This document shows, piece by piece, positions 62,596 to 64,000 of a stretch of DNA of 64,000 nt (position 1 is its first letter; the number at the start of each line of letters is the position of its first letter). The position numbers were made by a program, and so were the translations under genes. This DNA comes from Pectobacterium zantedeschiae (lineage in GTDB: Bacteria; Pseudomonadota; Gammaproteobacteria; Enterobacterales; Enterobacteriaceae): contig NZ_NWTM01000006.1 of the NCBI RefSeq assembly GCF_004137795.1, positions 62,001 through 126,000 on the forward strand, given 5' to 3'. The notes below the pieces were generated by a model. The model saw only the letters and a list, made by a program, of their open reading frames with translations. It was not told the DNA's origin and made no database searches.

Positions 62596-63447
62596 ATGGA
62601 AAATAGCATGAACTGTCACATCGAAACGCTTTCCCCTTTTGGTGCGTTGCTGACGCCTGTCGACACGGGGCAAAGTATCACCACGCTGCCGATCGATACA
62701 TTGCGTGATCTCGCTCGCAAGCACCATCTTCTGGTACTGCGTGGGTTTTCTTCTGGATTTTCCAAACCTGAAACGTTGACCGAGTATGCCGGTCACTGGG
62801 GGGAAATCATGATGTGGCCTTTCGGGGCGATTCTGGACGTGAAGGAACATGCGGATACCAAGGATCACATCTTTGATAACAGTTACGTACCGCTGCACTG
62901 GGATGGGATGTACAAACCAACGATCCCCGAATTTCAACTGTTCCACTGCGTCTCTGCGCCGGGGCAGGATCAAGGTGGGCGTACCACCTTCGTTGATACC
63001 ACACGTTTGCTGGCTGAGGCCGACTCACAGTTAGTTGATGAGTGGCGTCGTGTTTCAATCACTTACCGCATTAAAGCCGTTGTGCATTACGGTGGTGAAG
63101 TGACTTCACCATTGGTTATTCCTCACCCTAACGGCGTTGGTGAGATTATGCGTTATAACGAACCGCCGACCGAAGGGGAGCGTTTCCTTAACCAGCATGC
63201 GCTGGAATACCATCATGTCACGCCGGAAGCACAAAATACATTTAGCCAGACGTTGCGGCAGCACTTGTACGATCCCCGTTATTATTATGCGCATCAATGG
63301 CTACAGGGGGATGTTGTCATAGCCGACAACTTCTCGCTATTGCATGGTCGCGAAGCCTTTACAGCGCAGTCTGCGCGTCACCTGCAACGTGTGCATATTC
63401 AGGGCACTCCGATTTGCGTGAATACCTGTATTGATAACGCGGCATAA
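62596..63447 (+). CDS. isnB: Fe(II)/2-oxoglutarate-dependent oxygenase, IsnB/PvcB family
   Basis: 283 residues from the ATG at 62596 with AAAGGA at 62581-62586; the longer frame overlaps isnA. A TauD-fold enzyme with the iron ligands His and Asp in YVPLHWDGMYKPTIPEFQL, the distal His in LLHGREAF, and the 2-oxoglutarate-binding Arg in ARHLQRVHI. In isonitrile pathways IsnB acts on the IsnA product, giving oxidative decarboxylation to the vinyl isonitrile. It is preceded by isnA with a 70-base gap and followed by a glycosyltransferase after 11 bases. Confidence 0.9.
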   Translation: MENSMNCHIETLSPFGALLTPVDTGQSITTLPIDTLRDLARKHHLLVLRGFSSGFSKPETLTEYAGHWGEIMMWPFGAILDVKEHADTKDHIFDNSYVPLHWDGMYKPTIPEFQLFHCVSAPGQDQGGRTTFVDTTRLLAEADSQLVDEWRRVSITYRIKAVVHYGGEVTSPLVIPHPNGVGEIMRYNEPPTEGERFLNQHALEYHHVTPEAQNTFSQTLRQHLYDPRYYYAHQWLQGDVVIADNFSLLHGREAFTAQSARHLQRVHIQGTPICVNTCIDNAA

Positions 63448-63458
63448 GGGAAAACATC

Positions 63459-64000
63459 ATGGCACATATTCTCATGGCGGCGATGGCAACGCCGGGTCAT
63501 GTTTACCCGTTGCTGACCATCGCTCGCTATTTGGTTGAGCAGGGGAACGATGTCACGTTGTTTAGCGGTGTGCTGTTCCGCGAGCAGGCAGAGGCCGCAG
63601 GTGTGGGGTTTATTCCTTTTAGCGATGACATTGATTTCGATTACCGACACCTTGAGCAGCATTTCCCCAAACGTGCGATGCTGCCGCCGGGTAACGCGCA
63701 GATGGCTCTGGCCCTGAAGGATTTCTTTGCTGCGCCGATTCCATTGCTGGATAGCCAGTTGCGTGACGCGTTGGCAAAGACTCATGCCGATTTGCTCATG
63801 GTTGAAAACTGTTTTTATGGTGTTTTGCCGCTATTGTTCTCCGAACGGCGGCCTCCCGTTATCGTAGTGGGTGTTACGCCGTTATCCTATTCAACGCGAG
63901 ATTCTGTTTTTTATGGGCCTCGCATTCCTCCCAAATTGCTGCCGCCCGATCTGAGTCGTGAGCAACTTGTTGATGAGGAAACCCGGGGATTCATGAGCGA
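63459..64000 (+). CDS. UGT-like glycosyltransferase of the isonitrile operon, N-terminal part (cut by window edge)
   Basis: The reading frame MAHILMAAMATPGHVYPLLT continues IARYLVEQGNDVTLFSG, VGFIPFSDDIDFDYRHLEQH and LLFSERRPPVIVVGVTPLSY, the N-terminal acceptor domain of GT-B fold UDP-glycosyltransferases (GT1, MGT-like), until the window end at residue about 180. The donor-binding C-terminal half is outside. AAGGGAAAACATC precedes the ATG. Position behind isnA-isnB suggests attachment of a sugar to the vinylphenol isonitrile, as in rhabduscin or byelyankacin biosynthesis. Confidence 0.85.
   Translation, partial: MAHILMAAMATPGHVYPLLTIARYLVEQGNDVTLFSGVLFREQAEAAGVGFIPFSDDIDFDYRHLEQHFPKRAMLPPGNAQMALALKDFFAAPIPLLDSQLRDALAKTHADLLMVENCFYGVLPLLFSERRPPVIVVGVTPLSYSTRDSVFYGPRIPPKLLPPDLSREQLVDEETRGFMS

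Overview
The window looks like a chromosomal segment of a soft-rot enterobacterium, most likely Pectobacterium. The evidence is gene content and order: dpaA (yafK), yafE, dinB, pepD, gpt, frsA, crl, proB, proA and a thrW-type tRNA-Thr(CGU) form the enterobacterial proBA neighbourhood. This is followed by a complete type VI secretion system (T6SS) with Rhs cargo and an isonitrile-glycoside-type biosynthetic operon. The species assignment is inference from protein resemblance and synteny; no search was run.

Bases 1-11790 are housekeeping core: a truncated murein L,D-transpeptidase-family gene, a methyltransferase, an XRE/MmyB-type regulator, LexA-controlled dinB, pepD, gpt, frsA, crl, proBA, a small periplasmic protein and thrW. 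Bases 11790-16464 are a compact island in thrW: a P4-type integrase, a ribbon-helix-helix regulator with an operator-like inverted repeat, two tandem paralogous membrane proteins, and an hcp gene coupled one base apart to a DUF4225-like gene. The ends share a near-copy of the tRNA 3' end and a double GGGGGTAT repeat. No replication or packaging genes are visible, so it looks like a minimal mobile Hcp-effector cassette.

Bases 16465-24800 are an accessory patchwork: a NIPSNAP protein, an AraC/GyrI regulator, a YciI protein, an IS3-family remnant, an EcsC protein, a decayed second hcp locus with two tandem 63-68 aa membrane proteins, an AraC regulator and a PEBP/YbhB-like secreted protein. A 0.97-kb AT-rich gene-free stretch precedes the T6SS.

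Bases 24801-61041 are the T6SS, all on the plus strand: tssB-C-E-F-G, an FHA gene, tssJ-K-L, clpV, vasH, vasI, tssA, tssM, vasL and a Sel1 lipoprotein. After a terminator come hcp, vgrG, a PAAR-lipase effector with an ankyrin-repeat lipoprotein, two DUF4123 adaptor genes, a 1765-residue Rhs with an SHH-type nuclease-like tip and its immunity candidate, then a displaced Rhs C-terminal module with a different toxin tip and another immunity candidate. All thirteen core tss functions are present. hcp has its own sigma-54 promoter (46868-46883) preceded by two TTGCGCA-type dyads inside a 20-bp perfect direct repeat, which fits control by the VasH activator encoded in the main operon.

Bases 61142-64000 hold an AT-rich leader with a perfect intrinsic terminator, then an IsnA/PvcA isonitrile synthase, an IsnB/PvcB oxygenase and the start of a UGT-like glycosyltransferase cut by the window edge. 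This is the gene order of rhabduscin/byelyankacin-type loci.
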